Assembly: GCA_037043235.1 (NCBI GenBank)
Contig: JAWRVZ010000319.1
Location: 135,001-199,000, forward strand
Source: Rhodeus uyekii
Lineage: Eukaryota; Chordata; Actinopteri; Cypriniformes; Acheilognathidae
DNA length: 64,000 nucleotides
Direction of reading: 5' to 3'
Shown: positions 42,062 through 54,205 of the stretch, piece by piece
Position numbering within the stretch: the stretch's first letter is position 1
Layout: every line of letters starts with the position of its first letter
Translations under genes and position numbers: made by a program
The notes under the pieces: generated by a model
What the model was told of the DNA's origin: nothing
Databases searched by the model: none
What the model saw: only the letters and a program-made list of their open reading frames with translations

Positions 42062-43747
42062 GTAAGTCGAGCGGCTGAGCGTTTGTCTCGCTTTCTATTC
42101 AGTAATGCATGTATGCGCGTTCACGTGCTGCCCAGATCACACGCGCAATGTTGGTATATTAACATCTGAAGTGTAGAAACGGAGGGTTATGCAATGCAAA
42201 TACCTCTGCGCGTTTGTAACTGTGTGGCAGAAGCTTCACGTCTTGAAACATTGTTCAAGTGCGACACGTGTAATCACCCAGTTCGCTTCCGCTTTGCATT
42301 CACATTTACTTGATGTATGATGGTTTATGCAATGAATAGACTCTATGTATCCACAAACACCAATTACAATATCTGATTCTGCGTAAAAAATCATAAAATG
42401 TTACAAAGTTGTCACTTTATTACAGCCAGTGATGGGAATTCATGCTTTTTAAATGGTCTCCTGGATGCTTTACAAACGAAGACCTTCATGCATCATGAGG
42501 TAGCAGTTTATTTGACAGTTTTCTTATTGTAGGAATGACATTAACTGATTACTGAACCTGCCCCTAAACCTTAACTTTACCCATGTAGTTAGCTTTCATT
42601 ACTCGGTACTTTAGTGTGTAAGTACACTGTAAGTACATTGAAAGTGTGTGTACTGTACAATAAAGTGCAAGCCGTCATGATACCACCACTCATAATGTGT
42701 GGCTTCAGTGTTTGAATGAATCCCTCTGTTCATTGTGATCTGAAAAAGGACCGTAAAAGCATCCAGACCGATCGTACCAATCTCTGTTCTTGTTTTGTCA
42801 GTCGGAAAGCAACATTTATTTTGCAAGCTGTGAAACTTGACATGGGTGGAAACTAGTTTGAAGTAGGTTAGATGTTTAATACCAAACTAATCCTTTAATA
42901 AAAGAGAAATACATATATATGAATTCAGCTGAAGGCTGAAATACATTACAGAGCTTTTGCCCAGAATCTTTACACATCGATGAAACACTAAAAAACAGAT
43001 TTTTCTGTTGTTGGAAGTTGGCATGATAGGCGCATATATGATTTTGTTCTTTTATGTTCAGACTATAATACGATAGTCTGAAAACATGTTATGATTTTAA
43101 GCTGATTTTAGAACACATATACGCTGCGCCGAAATCGAATACTGCTCTACTGTACAGTGAAAAAAAGAGTTGTATGTTGGAATACATAGGATTACAATAG
43201 GTGAAACCCCCCGGATGAACTACTACTTCTGCTGAGACTTTACTATCCCATGAGGCCACGGGAGAAGATTTGACAATAGCGGTGAAGTGACGATGGTAGG
43301 TCACGTGACAGATATCGTGCGTCCAAATTACATTCCTACCACCCTTTTTCATACAAGTAAATCAAGTTAAAATGTAGTACCTTTGACAGTATGCGAGTTT
43401 GTTGTGTTGGGACTTGGGAATGACTTGAAAGTCTGGTAGTGTGTGATCCTTTTTTGTTTATTGTAATGATGCCCAGTTTTTCTTTGTAACCATTTACAAA
43501 GTCGGCAAGCGTATAATACCTAGTGTTTTGAAATCTGCTTAGGTTATGAAAGTTGTGTATTCCAACATTGTCATGTTCTAATTTCCTTTTTACGAGCATC
43601 TTAGATCTTGTAGTATTTTTTAAAAACGATACGCTCTAGTTTTGTTCCGCGAGTGTTGTGTGATCCAACCAGTATTAAAGAAGAAGTGTATTTTATTTAT
43701 GTTTTTACATTTTAACAAGCAAAGACAACCTTTCGTAGGTTTGATTT
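42062..43747. other. Putative first-intron DNA with repeat traces
   Basis: No exon was recognised. About 42540-42680 has a fragment of a CCTAAACCTTAAC / AAGTACATTG fish repeat. About 43120-43670 (CGCCGAAATCGAATACTGCT ... ACGAGCATCTTAGATC) resembles a dispersed DNA repeat but lacks clear ends. Confidence 0.35.
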
Positions 43748-43852
43748 GTGCTTACAACGCCACGGTCTTGGGTTTGACTCCCTGGGAAAGCAAGAACTGA
43801 TTTGAATGTCAATGTGTTCCCTGAATGTAAGTCGCTTTAATGCATAAATGTA
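43748..43852 (+). mobile_element. tRNA-derived SINE, 5'-truncated
   Basis: It contains TACAACGCCACGGTCTTGGG, a B-box-like GGTTTGACTCCCTGGG and the tail TGAATGTAAGTCGCTTTAATGC. The first part of the tRNA head is missing. Confidence 0.75.
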
Positions 43853-44582
43853 AAAGAAGGCAAAGGGTAGTTCACGCAGAGCGAGCATGTTCAACAAGTA
43901 ACAATTTAAGTTTAAATTACAATGTTCTATGGCATTCATTGAAGCAGAAGACATGTAATCAGGAGCTTCGTGTGTGGCTGTAAATAGCCTCAGTTGGCTG
44001 TACTGTCTGATAAAGAGATGCCTTTGTCAGCGCTTTATCATCACCCTTAATCTATAGGTCTGCACCAGACAATCAGCAAACAGAGAAGAGGGACAGATTA
44101 ACTATTTAAAGCTGCTCATATAAATTGCATGTTCCTGCTCGTGTAGATGTGAAGTGTTGGAGTTCTGCAGGAATTCTCTTTAAGCACACGGCTTTACTTC
44201 TGGACAGTTTGGACGGGTTTGTGATGGTAATGTAACCTTCAATAGCTGGTCAGTGTGCCACGAGTGCCTCTCTGTAAAAAGACCTGCAATTTCTACTTGA
44301 TCTAACCATTTAATTTAGTTTTGCTGGTGTAACTTTAACTTAATATATTTAGGTTCATTAAATAGTCATTTTGATATTTAGCTAAATTAAGAGCTCCGAA
44401 CCCCCTGCAGTGAAAATTGAGCAAGTTGAGTCTTTGCTTTTACTTGGATCTGGACTTTAAAGTGGTTTCAAAGCTCTTTTTAGTTGTGATAGTGTTTCAG
44501 TGCAAATCACATTAACACTGGTGTCGTTAAGCCAAAAATTAGACGATATAAGACTTATTATTAATATCCCTACAATAATATA

Positions 44583-45294
44583 CAGTAATACCTTGAGATA
44601 CGAGCATAATCCGTTCCAGGACGGAGCTCGTAATTCGAGTTGCTCGTATCTCAAATCATTTTCTCTCTATAAGAAATAACAGAAAAAAAAAAGAATCCAT
44701 TCTGGCCCTCTAAAAAACTCCCTTATTAGTGCTAATAACAATGGATAAACATGTTTTTAATTGCTACAGAGACACACACACACAATTTTTAAAAATTGTA
44801 TATAAGGATTCCTGTGATATAAAATGTGGTTTTAATTATGAGTTGTTACCTTTGAGACAGACGATACAGTAGCGGCTAATGGCGGCATGTGCGGAGGAGA
44901 AGGAGGGAGGGATAATGCAAACACAATACAGAAGTGTAGTGTTTCTTCTCGTGTAGTGTATTGGATAGACTACACACACAATAATGTATGCCTCAGAACC
45001 TCATATCTATTATTATTTAACACCCATAACTCGTGCTGCTCCCAGCTTAATACTCATGAATCACTTGTCGCCCCCGGTAACCTCCCGCTGTAAAACAAAG
45101 GTGGCCTCTAGTGGAGATCATATGCAATTACCCTATGAGGCAGCATGAGCTGCTCCGAGTGCTCGAAAACCTCTAGCGTCGACATCTGTAAGCTGCTCGT
45201 ATCTCAGATCTTTACTCATATCTCAAAGCAAAAATTGCTCGAAGGCTTGCTCATATCTTGTATGTCAGGACGCTCGTATCTCAAGGTGTTACTG
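44583..45294. mobile_element. Pogo/Tigger-like MITE, family D, complete copy
   Basis: It runs from CAGTAATACCTTGAGATACG to inverted CGTATCTCAAGGTGTTACTG, with TA on both sides, 712 bp. It is the best copy of the family that is split by the hAT at 12060-13247. Confidence 0.9.
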
Positions 45295-45339
45295 TATTAC
45301 TATTGAAATAAAAAATACTTCCAAATAAGTATATTAATT

Positions 45340-45660
45340 ATTTTATTTAAAAAAAGAAGGTTAAAATAAAGGTATTAAAAATAAAGGTTATTTATTGGCA
45401 TCCATGAAGAACATTTACCATCCGTGGAACCTTTTTATTGTATAAAAATGTTCTTTAGATCATTAAAATGTTCTGTACACTTTTTCTTTTAAGAGCTGCA
45501 CAATGAAATATTTTTATCAAGGAAGAAAAAATAGTTATTCTATGGAAAACAACAACAACAAACCGTAACACTTTATTTAATGTAGTTGTAAAGTTACTTA
45601 TAGTTAGTAGGATGTCTAGTGGACTACAAAAACCTTTTGGAGCATTTATTTTTAAGAGTG
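45340..45660. repeat. GAACATTT/GGAACCTTT-type dispersed repeat
   Basis: Blocks AAGAACATTTACCATCCGTGG, GGAACCTTTTTATTG and AAAATGTTCTGTACAC follow a well-known fish repeat theme. They run into ACTTTATTTAATGTAGTTG. Ends were not defined. Confidence 0.45.
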
Positions 45661-46091
45661 TATTTAAGTACACTCACCCTGTGGCTTAGTTTCTTCAATG
45701 TTCTTTCAGTTTATTTTTCTGTGGAAAGAGCTGGAGCATGATTTGTTTTTGTGGTATTTTTAAACTATATTTCTATATTAATTTCAATACAAACAATAAA
45801 TATTACAAACCTTGCTTAAGTGACTGTTTCAAACAAGTATTAATTTAGACATTATTAAAATTAGCTAAAGTATTTCTACCTCATGCTGGCAAGCCTTTAG
45901 CCCCGTTTTAGATACTTAATGGGAAACGCTGGTGTAGGAAATCCATATTGGATAATTTCTTTTTTTATTGGATGAATTTGCCTGAAATGACCCACTGATC
46001 TTAATCGATATAGTCTGTAGGCAGAAAATTGTGTTTCAAATTGGAAGGATGTATTCTATCTCTAAACACTTTATTTACTCTAAAGAATGTA

Positions 46092-46685
46092 CAGTAGTAC
46101 CTCAAGATACGAAAGGCTCAAAATCCAAGTTACGAAAGCAAAGACGAAAATTTTTACTGCTCTACATACGAAAAGTTTTCAAGATACGAAAGGTTTCTGA
46201 AAGTCCGAGATTCGCCACATAACAATTTTTAAACTCGCCACCATCCTCCTGCTCTCCCATTGGTTCCTGATGCTAGCCAAGCCATGAGATCCTTCTCTCT
46301 AATTGGACAGCATCCCTCCCATCATGCATCTTCTATACGTACGTGCTGGCGTGCTTTAGCTCAGCCACTCCGCACGCGAAACTTTACATTTTTTATGTGT
46401 TTTCGTAAAGTTAAGTGTACGTACGTACGTTATCTGCCGTTTGTCCTCCTCCTCCTCTGCCGCCACTTTCAGAGATAGCCTCACTCGAAAGGTAAGCTTC
46501 GACATTTTACGTTATTTCATTGTTTATAGGTCAATTTAGCTTTATTATGAAATTTAACGGGGTGTTTTTGGAGGGCTTGGAACGGATTAGCCATTTTACA
46601 TGTAAAATGTGTTCCAAGATACGAAAAACTCATTATACGAAGCCCGCCTCGGAACGGATTAATTTCGTATCTCGAGGTACCACTG
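46092..46685. mobile_element. Pogo/Tigger-like MITE, family F
   Basis: It runs from CAGTAGTACCTCAAGATACG to inverted CGTATCTCGAGGTACCACTG, with TA on both sides, 594 bp. The word GATACGAAA recurs many times inside. There is no transposase. Confidence 0.9.
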
Positions 46686-46909
46686 TATGTTGCCAGACAG
46701 TTGGTTCTAAGTAGTTTTAGACTTAAACCAAATCAAACTGTGTGTTGCAAACATTTCAGAAAGAATTAAAGAATCTATTTATCTAAGACCCAAAGAATCT
46801 AAATCCAGAGATTATCAGTAAGATGATGAGAAACAGCCAGTTTGGATGGGATTACACTCAACTCTATTAAGCTAATTTTAAGAGGTTTAACTTGATTAAC
46901 TTTAGCATA

Positions 46910-46911
<2 letters not shown>

Positions 46912-46978
<67 letters not shown>
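46912..46978. repeat. (TA)n microsatellite
   Basis: An alternating TA tract of about 65 bases. Confidence 0.95.
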
Positions 46979-46979
<1 letters not shown>

Positions 46980-46981
<2 letters not shown>

Positions 46982-48574
46982 CAAGATGAGTAAATAGAAA
47001 CCAAATTTGAATTTTGGGCTGGACTATTCCTTTTAATAGCCCTGGCCCGTGCAACACTTCAAGGCACCTGTTTTGCTGTTTAACAACACCGAGTTTAAAA
47101 GGTTGCAGGTAAAACGGATTAGCAGGCGCGCATTAACCTTCCAAGAAGACGATTTACCCTTTAAGTCCACTTTGGTCCTTGTTCCATTCAGATGTCCAAG
47201 AAGAAAGCTGTGTTGCCTGGGTGTGTTATTGCGCAGTGTTTAATTCGGTAATGTTAGCTCAGCCTTGTTTAGGAGGTGGAGAAAAACAGCTAGGCCAGGA
47301 AGTGAATGACATCTCATCTGACTGGTAATCTGGCATGGAACGGTAGCAGTGTTGATGTGGGTAAGTAGCTTAGCAGGAATACGAGGAGGCCAGGGGGAGA
47401 TATTGTAGGCATCTGCTTGTGTGGCTGTTTGAGGATTTACACTTCTGATCCATGCGCACACAACAGATGTGAATCCAGACTGAATTTCGGTTATCTTCTT
47501 TAATAAAGTTTCATTTCGAACGGATGATATGCGAAGGTAAATCTGGCGCCATCATTTACTGTAGACACAGTATTTATTTAATAAAAATGACACTTGCAAT
47601 ATAAATATTTCTTCTCCTTAGCTGCTTGACTCAATTAATCAGCTCAGAATGAATCAACCGTATAATATGCAGTGAATGACAGATCAGTTGTTATTATTGT
47701 ACTGTATGTTTCCACCTCCTTGATCATAAACGGTTTGTGATAAATTATGGTGACATATTGGACCATCAACCCAAGTGTCACTTTTGATTTACCGGTAGAT
47801 GAATTTGTAAACTGAGTTACTCAATGTCTCTATGATTTGAACAAAGAGACTTTCAGATAAAAGAAAAGCTTTTGGATACTAAAATGTTTTTTTTTTGTTC
47901 AGTTTTCTCAAAATCTGGAAGTTTATAAAGTTATTGCGATGAAGTTCATGTTGCCTCAGCATTTATTGTAATAAGTGCTGAAATAATAGTAATCAAGTCT
48001 TCGGACTCATAATGAGACAAGCAACAAAGCATCAAAATAAAAGTACTGGATTACAATTTAGCCGTATCAATTAACCGGTAATATACTGGAAGTGGCGTGT
48101 TCTACAGACTAGAGTCCTTGAACCGCATTATTAGACCATTTTTAAAGGCTACTCAAATCGATATATTAAAACCATTTAAAATCATAACATAGCAGTGCTA
48201 TTGTGAAATCACAAAGGCTGCGATTCAGTAAAATAAATATATGCGCTTTGTGTTTCAGGGTGAAGCGTGACGCAGTATTTATTTACATGTGGACAGGTTG
48301 TATATTTAATTCGGCTACATTAACAGTGAATGCTGCTCCAAACAAACTCAGTCTCTGGATATAGTTTGGGTTTTTAGTCTGTGTTTGTTTGGGTTTACAA
48401 TAGCGTGTGTTTAGGAACGCATAAAATCTGACGCGCTTTGTGTTTCATATGCTGCATATGCTGTGAGTTTGGGTGCTTTATAACGTTAATCTGGGAACGC
48501 AACGTGCACAATTTCACCAAATTTGTAATGAGAAATTATTTATAAACCAAAGCTAACACAGGAGAACACATCTA
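46980..48574. other. Putative intron DNA, no element recognised
   Basis: Mostly AT-rich and unique-looking. About 47090-47465 has more balanced composition and could be conserved regulatory DNA, but nothing in the sequence proves it. Confidence 0.3.
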
Positions 48575-48826
48575 CAGTAGAACCCCGACTTACGAAAATA
48601 ATCCGTTCCGAGGTTGGCTTCTTAAGTCGATCTTTTCGTAAGTCGGTCAGGCTTTTACGTCTAAATTGCCTAATCCGTTCCAAGCCCTACGAAAACACCA
48701 CATTTAATTTTATAATAAAGCTAAAATACATAGCTTTTTTCGGGCGAAAACCCCCCCCCCCCAAAATCTTTTATCGTACATCGAACTTTTCAAACGTAGA
48801 GCGTTTCGTAAGTCGGGGTTCTACTG
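48575..48826. mobile_element. Pogo/Tigger-like MITE, family G (short)
   Basis: It runs from CAGTAGAACCCCGACTTACG to inverted CGTAAGTCGGGGTTCTACTG, with TA on both sides, 252 bp. The inverted ends are exact over at least 20 bases, so this is likely a younger copy. Confidence 0.93.
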
Positions 48827-49398
48827 TATATGGTTCAAACTGTTGTTCATCGCGATTTCAAAATAAAACTTTAAACCCATCCTTTGATTTTGCATGTTTT
48901 GATCAAGAAATTACATGTTATACATGTTCAGGAAATGACAATGGCTGCAGCTTTTCTATCGTAGAAAAATGACCAAATATTAAAGATTAAGTGGACGTTT
49001 GAATTGAATGTTATTTGGCCAATATTACACAAGGATTTGATCATGTTGTAAAGTGTCACAAGGCCGTTAGCGCCCTTTGCAGGCATTGCTTATAGAATGT
49101 AATGTACATAAGTTGATTATGTTTATATTATGTATATTTCACTATGTATTTTAAGTGTTGTTCAATAAAACCATATGATTACTTGCTTTTGATACTTTAT
49201 CTGAACCATTTAGTGTTGCCTGAGAATGTTATTATGCGCATGTTGGCCAAATTGGCCTAAAAAGTTATTTAACTGGTTATTGTTCACTTAGGTCTATTTT
49301 TATTGCTACAAAAAAATATCTGAATACTTTATTTTATTGAATAAACGTCCTATTACCAAAATAATTGTTGGTGACAGCTAGAGATCGACTGATGTCAG

Positions 49399-49548
49399 CA
49401 TTCCTGTAGCTCAAACAGTAGATTGCGGCGTTTGCAACGCCAAGGTTATGGGATCGATCCCTAAGGAAAGCAAGATCTGGTTAGAATTTCAATGTGTTTC
49501 TTGAATGCAATGTAAGTCACTTTGGACAAAAGATTAAAATAAAAATAA
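49399..49548 (+). mobile_element. tRNA-derived SINE
   Basis: The head CATTCCTGTAGCTCAAACAG and B-box GGGATCGATCC are present. The tail TTGAATGCAATGTAAGTCAC ends in a simple AAAATAAAAATAAAA run. Confidence 0.85.
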
Positions 49549-49914
49549 AAATAAAAGATTTTTTGCCGATATTTAATCGTTTCCCCATATTTGTAATATT
49601 GGATTCACTGAAAAATGGCATTTTGAGAATTGTATCTGAGAGGAGATGTTCAACTGGGTAAAATAACTTGCATTCCTTAATTAATAAACTTTATTAAACA
49701 TGTCAGCCATATTAAGATATGTTACATAAATGCTTGTTATGTTGTAAACTTCATAACTCAGAATGATGCTCAGCAATGCTCCAGAATATCCACTCATTTA
49801 AAATCTTAAATTATATTAGCGTCTACTATAGAACAGGACATTTATTTAGCTAATAAACATGTACATTATTACATCTCTGTGGAAATAAATTATTACCTCC
49901 GTGAGAGACGTTCT

Positions 49915-50005
49915 GTTTAAATGTAAATGTAAATGTATAGATAAAATGTAAAAATAAAATGTATAAATGATAAAATGTAAATGATAAAATGTATAGATAA
50001 AAACA
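49915..50005. repeat. AAATGTA/GATAAAATGTA simple tandem repeat
   Basis: Short units TAAATGTAAATG and GATAAAATGTA alternate over about 90 bases. The word resembles the SINE tail and may have grown from one. Confidence 0.7.
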
Positions 50006-50009
50006 GCGC

Positions 50010-51962
50010 TCTGTCAGCAGGTATTTCGTGATCTAGACCGACAAAAACATTATTAATATTTCTGATAATTACAATGGTGTACTTTCTGACAATGTTTGCA
50101 TTCCATTCTTTTCACTCTTTAGCACATCAAACAACACATACACCTTTTAAAACTGTAGTTTAATATGTATTTACTAATTTTATGCTTGTAATTATGGGGA
50201 GTTGATAGACTGTCATTTTTGTATGTTCACCATTTGAAAACATTAGACTTTGTACATTTATATGAAAAATAAATGTAGAAAAAATACAATTATACATAAA
50301 TAAAAGTGTATTTTATTTAGCTTTTTACATTTCTTTGTTTATTTCTTTATTATTTTGGCAGTTTTGGAATTAAATAAGTTATTTGTCATTAAAAAGGTTT
50401 AGCTACTCTATCATTCCAGGTCCTGCCAAACCCTTTTATCTCTTCTTTTTACTAGCTCAAATCAAAGTTTAGATTTACTTTTTCACTTGGTAAGTGTGTG
50501 TTTGTCTACATTGTGATAGTCCTCAATGAAAGGAGTCTTTTAGGAAGAAAACTATGTGTAATTTTATATTCACAGGGTGAGATATCTTCATTGACCAGAC
50601 TGAGTTTAGCATTACGTACAAATGCTTAGGTGTTTGTTACTGTACTGGATCTCGAGGTCCTAAGTGACATGGATCTGTGTTTTTCAAAGGAATAGCCTGA
50701 AAAGTCCACTGAAGCAGTGACACCGTGTGAATTTTCCAGCCCAAATCCAGATGTTGTGGTGTTGTCAAGCATTAATCTCTCCCCCAGATAATAAATACAT
50801 TTGCTAACCAAGCAGATTATGATTCTTTTCAGTCGAAAGAAAATAGAAGATTGGCTGGACGTACTTTGTGGATCCTCTATTTCACATGAAAATGTTAACA
50901 AACAAAAAAAATGTTTGAATCACCTTTCTTACATTGATATTTTTCTGAGGGTCATTTTAGTTTTCTTGCTAGAAGGTTATAATGGGATACTGTAATATAA
51001 TTTATTTCAATATTTATACACCTCAACATCTAGACGGCCAAAAATGGCAAAGTTGACCTTTCAAGTTTTCATTTAAATTTTAAATACTAAAAAGAAACAA
51101 AATAAAGAACATAAGGCAGCGCATTACATATCCACTGCATTCACTCCATTTTAACAAAATATGGCTTTTAAGCAACGAAAACATTTTAATAAATTAAAGA
51201 AAGAATTTCTAAAATTACTGATATGTGATGATATTATTGTTAAGTTTATTATTGATGTTCATTCCATTTGTAGACATTTTATTGACATCTTATTACGCAT
51301 TATGAGCTTGTAATTGATCAAATATGTTTTGCAATATAGGGTTAAACATCTTGTTCTCCCAAATTGTATTGATGCATTTCAATTGTCATGGAAAAAGCCA
51401 TAGGTTTAAAAACCTTTACTAAATGGCATTTGAAGGTAGAGTCAGGGCATTTTATCATACTGTATTTTCAGTGTCGGCTTAGTATTTCTCTGACAGCGTA
51501 GCTATTTCCTGAACCAGATGGTCATTGCTGGGGACCTGCCTCGAGTACACAGCGTCCTAGATCTAAAAATGCCACGATAATTTCACATGGAAGCAACTGA
51601 GCTGATATGTGTATCTGGGCAAAGCTCCAGGTCGACCCAAAATTCAAAGCCTAGGAAGTACATCAGCAAACGCAAACCTTTTTTGTGTGACCCTCGCCAG
51701 GAATAATGGTGCTCAATTGTTTTAAGTGCAGGGTGTCAGAGAACAGCTCAGTGCCTTCATTAATCACCCACAGAACTGACAGACATTGTCTTGGCCTTGG
51801 AAAGCATAGCACAGAATCACTGACTGTATCGGCTCTACTAAGTTATAAGGTGGGGTTGTTGTAGGTGGGGGTTTGACAAAATAATCATACAGAACAAGAC
51901 ATAAAAAGGCTAAAGTTGTAAAGCAAACACTGTTGGATTTCCAAATTGTTTCGTCACATTTA
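50010..51962. other. Putative intron DNA, no gene seen
   Basis: AT-rich, with no terminal repeats recognised. About 51470-51850 is balanced in composition and free of repeats, and is a candidate conserved noncoding block. No exon signal extends an open frame with family similarity. Confidence 0.3.
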
Positions 51963-51970
51963 GACTAAAC

Positions 51971-52637
51971 CAGGGGTCGGCAACCTTAAATGTTGAAAGA
52001 GCCATATTTAACAAAAAATAAATAAAAATTCAAATATGTCTGGAGCCGCAATCTAAGGTTTATATATATGAAGCGATATACAACTTCTTTTCAGAAGGTC
52101 GTACCTGTGCATTTACTTTTAATAAATCATAGAAAACCTGTATAAAGTATAGTTTGGTCTTAAATCACTCGACTGGGACACGTGAAATTACAATAAAACA
52201 ATATTAATACAATTTAATCGACAGAAAACCATAATATGCAATGTGACTGAATCATATATTTGCCTCAGCTCTAGATTGACAATCACAGGCGTCCAATCAA
52301 AACTGACCTCTGGAAAAAAGGGAACTAACCAATGACGTTTGATGTTACTATTACAAGAGCAAGCCCTGCCCCACGAGTGACAAAAATAAAAATGCTTGCG
52401 CAAGCAAAAACAGCAGTCCAGAGCGGGTGAATGTTCACGCGCGAGTGATTAAATCAGTTTACATCAATTTTGCGCTCGTGTATATATAAGGCACGGATTT
52501 ACCGCCATATGGGCGGAGCGACAGCGGACCGAGCGCAGATAGCGGGACCGATGCTACAAGTTACGTGCAGGGGATGAAAGAGCCGCAGCACAGGGGTGAA
52601 AGAGAGCGGCTTTGGAGCCGCGGGTTCCCGACCCCTG
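51971..52637. mobile_element. hAT-type MITE (CAGGGGTCGGCAACC ends)
   Basis: The ends are CAGGGGTCGGCAACC and inverted GGTTCCCGACCCCTG. The duplication GACTAAAC lies at 51963-51970 and 52638-52645. At 667 bp it has no transposase frame. Confidence 0.93.
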
Positions 52638-54205
52638 GACTAAACCCTGAAATGTCACAGACTGTAAAATTTATGATAAGGCAAACTAAAATGTGTTTGT
52701 GGTGACATAAATATTAGTTATTTAATAGTTGAACCAATCAAATCGTATTGCAGAGATGGATTGGCAGGAAAGACGAGAAGCTCAGTCTTTGCCGGGTTGA
52801 GCTGCAGGTGATGCTCTTTCATCCATGCCGAGATGTCTGCCAGACAGTTTGTGATTTGTGCGGTCCCAGTTGATGTAGTGTATATTGAGAAGAGGAGAGG
52901 ACCAAGAACTGAATCCTGAAAAACCCTAGTGATCATTCGGCATGTATTGGATGTCTCCCCACACCACGCAACCCTGAATGACCTACCTCTGATATGATTG
53001 AAACCTGTTGAGTGTTGTGCCTGTGATTCTCGAGAGGGAGGGTGGACAGAAGGATCTGATGATTAAGAGTGTCAAAGGTAGCAGATAGATCCAGGAGAAT
53101 GAGAATTGATGATTTGGCATCAGCTTTTGCACTCCTTAAAGCTTCAGTGACTGACAGTAATGCAGTCTCGGTTGACTGGTTGATGTCCAACTGGTTATTC
53201 TGTGAGAGGAAACGTGATACCTGGTTGAAAATGACTCGTTTAAGAGGTCAGGTATGTAATTATCTATAAGTGATGGGTTTAGTGTTTTTTTTTCTTTCAG
53301 CATTATTGTTACCCGAGCCTGCTTGAACTCAGAAGGGAAAGTACCAGTGCGAAGAGATGCGTTGGTGATGTGTATAAGTGCTGGTAAATGTGTAGTAGAG
53401 ATGGCTTGAAGAAAGTGTGAGGGGATGTGGTCTAAGGGGCAGGTGGTAGGATGGCTGGAGAGGAGAAGTTTATGTGAGTGGGGAGGAGGAGGGAAGATGT
53501 CTTGGTGTAGAAGTGACTGGTCTAAGTTGTGTGTGGGGAGCTGAGAACTGACTGCCTATAGTTGTTGTTTTGTCATTGAAGAATTTGGCAAAATCATTGG
53601 CAGTTAAAGAGGTGGAGGGTGGTGGCAGAGGGACAGAGGAGAGAGATTGAATGTTTTGAAGAGTGTGCGGGAGTTTGAAGCACTGTTGATCTTGATGTGG
53701 AAATGTAAAGCTTTAGCTGTCACGGTTCTGTCTCTTTTTCCAGTGTTATTAGTGTTCTAGTGGACAGAACCGTGGCACTGCTCTCTCTCCCATGTGTTTG
53801 TGTCTCGTTAGTGCCTGCCCCGCCTCCTTGTTTCCCTTAATCATTCCCAGCTGTTCCTGATCACTCCTTCCCTCATGTACCCTATTTAATCCCAGTGTGT
53901 TTGCTGTCTAGCGTGGCGTCGTTGTCTCCCCATGTTTCCTGTTTCTGCGTTTACCGTCTCATCCGGTTGGTTCGTGTTCCCTGGTTTGTTTATGCATAAT
54001 GTTTTCCCCCTCGTGGGTTTTGAGTTCCTGTTATGTTGTTTTGTTACTTTGTAAATAAATCCTTTTCCCTTGCAATTGAGTCCTCCCCGTGTATCGTGTC
54101 GTGACATTACGACGCCACCATTACTGGACTCAGCGGGAATTGGATTATTTATTTATTTTTTTTTTTGTTTTTTTTTTTTGAGGGGCGCTACAGACGAGTG
54201 CTACA

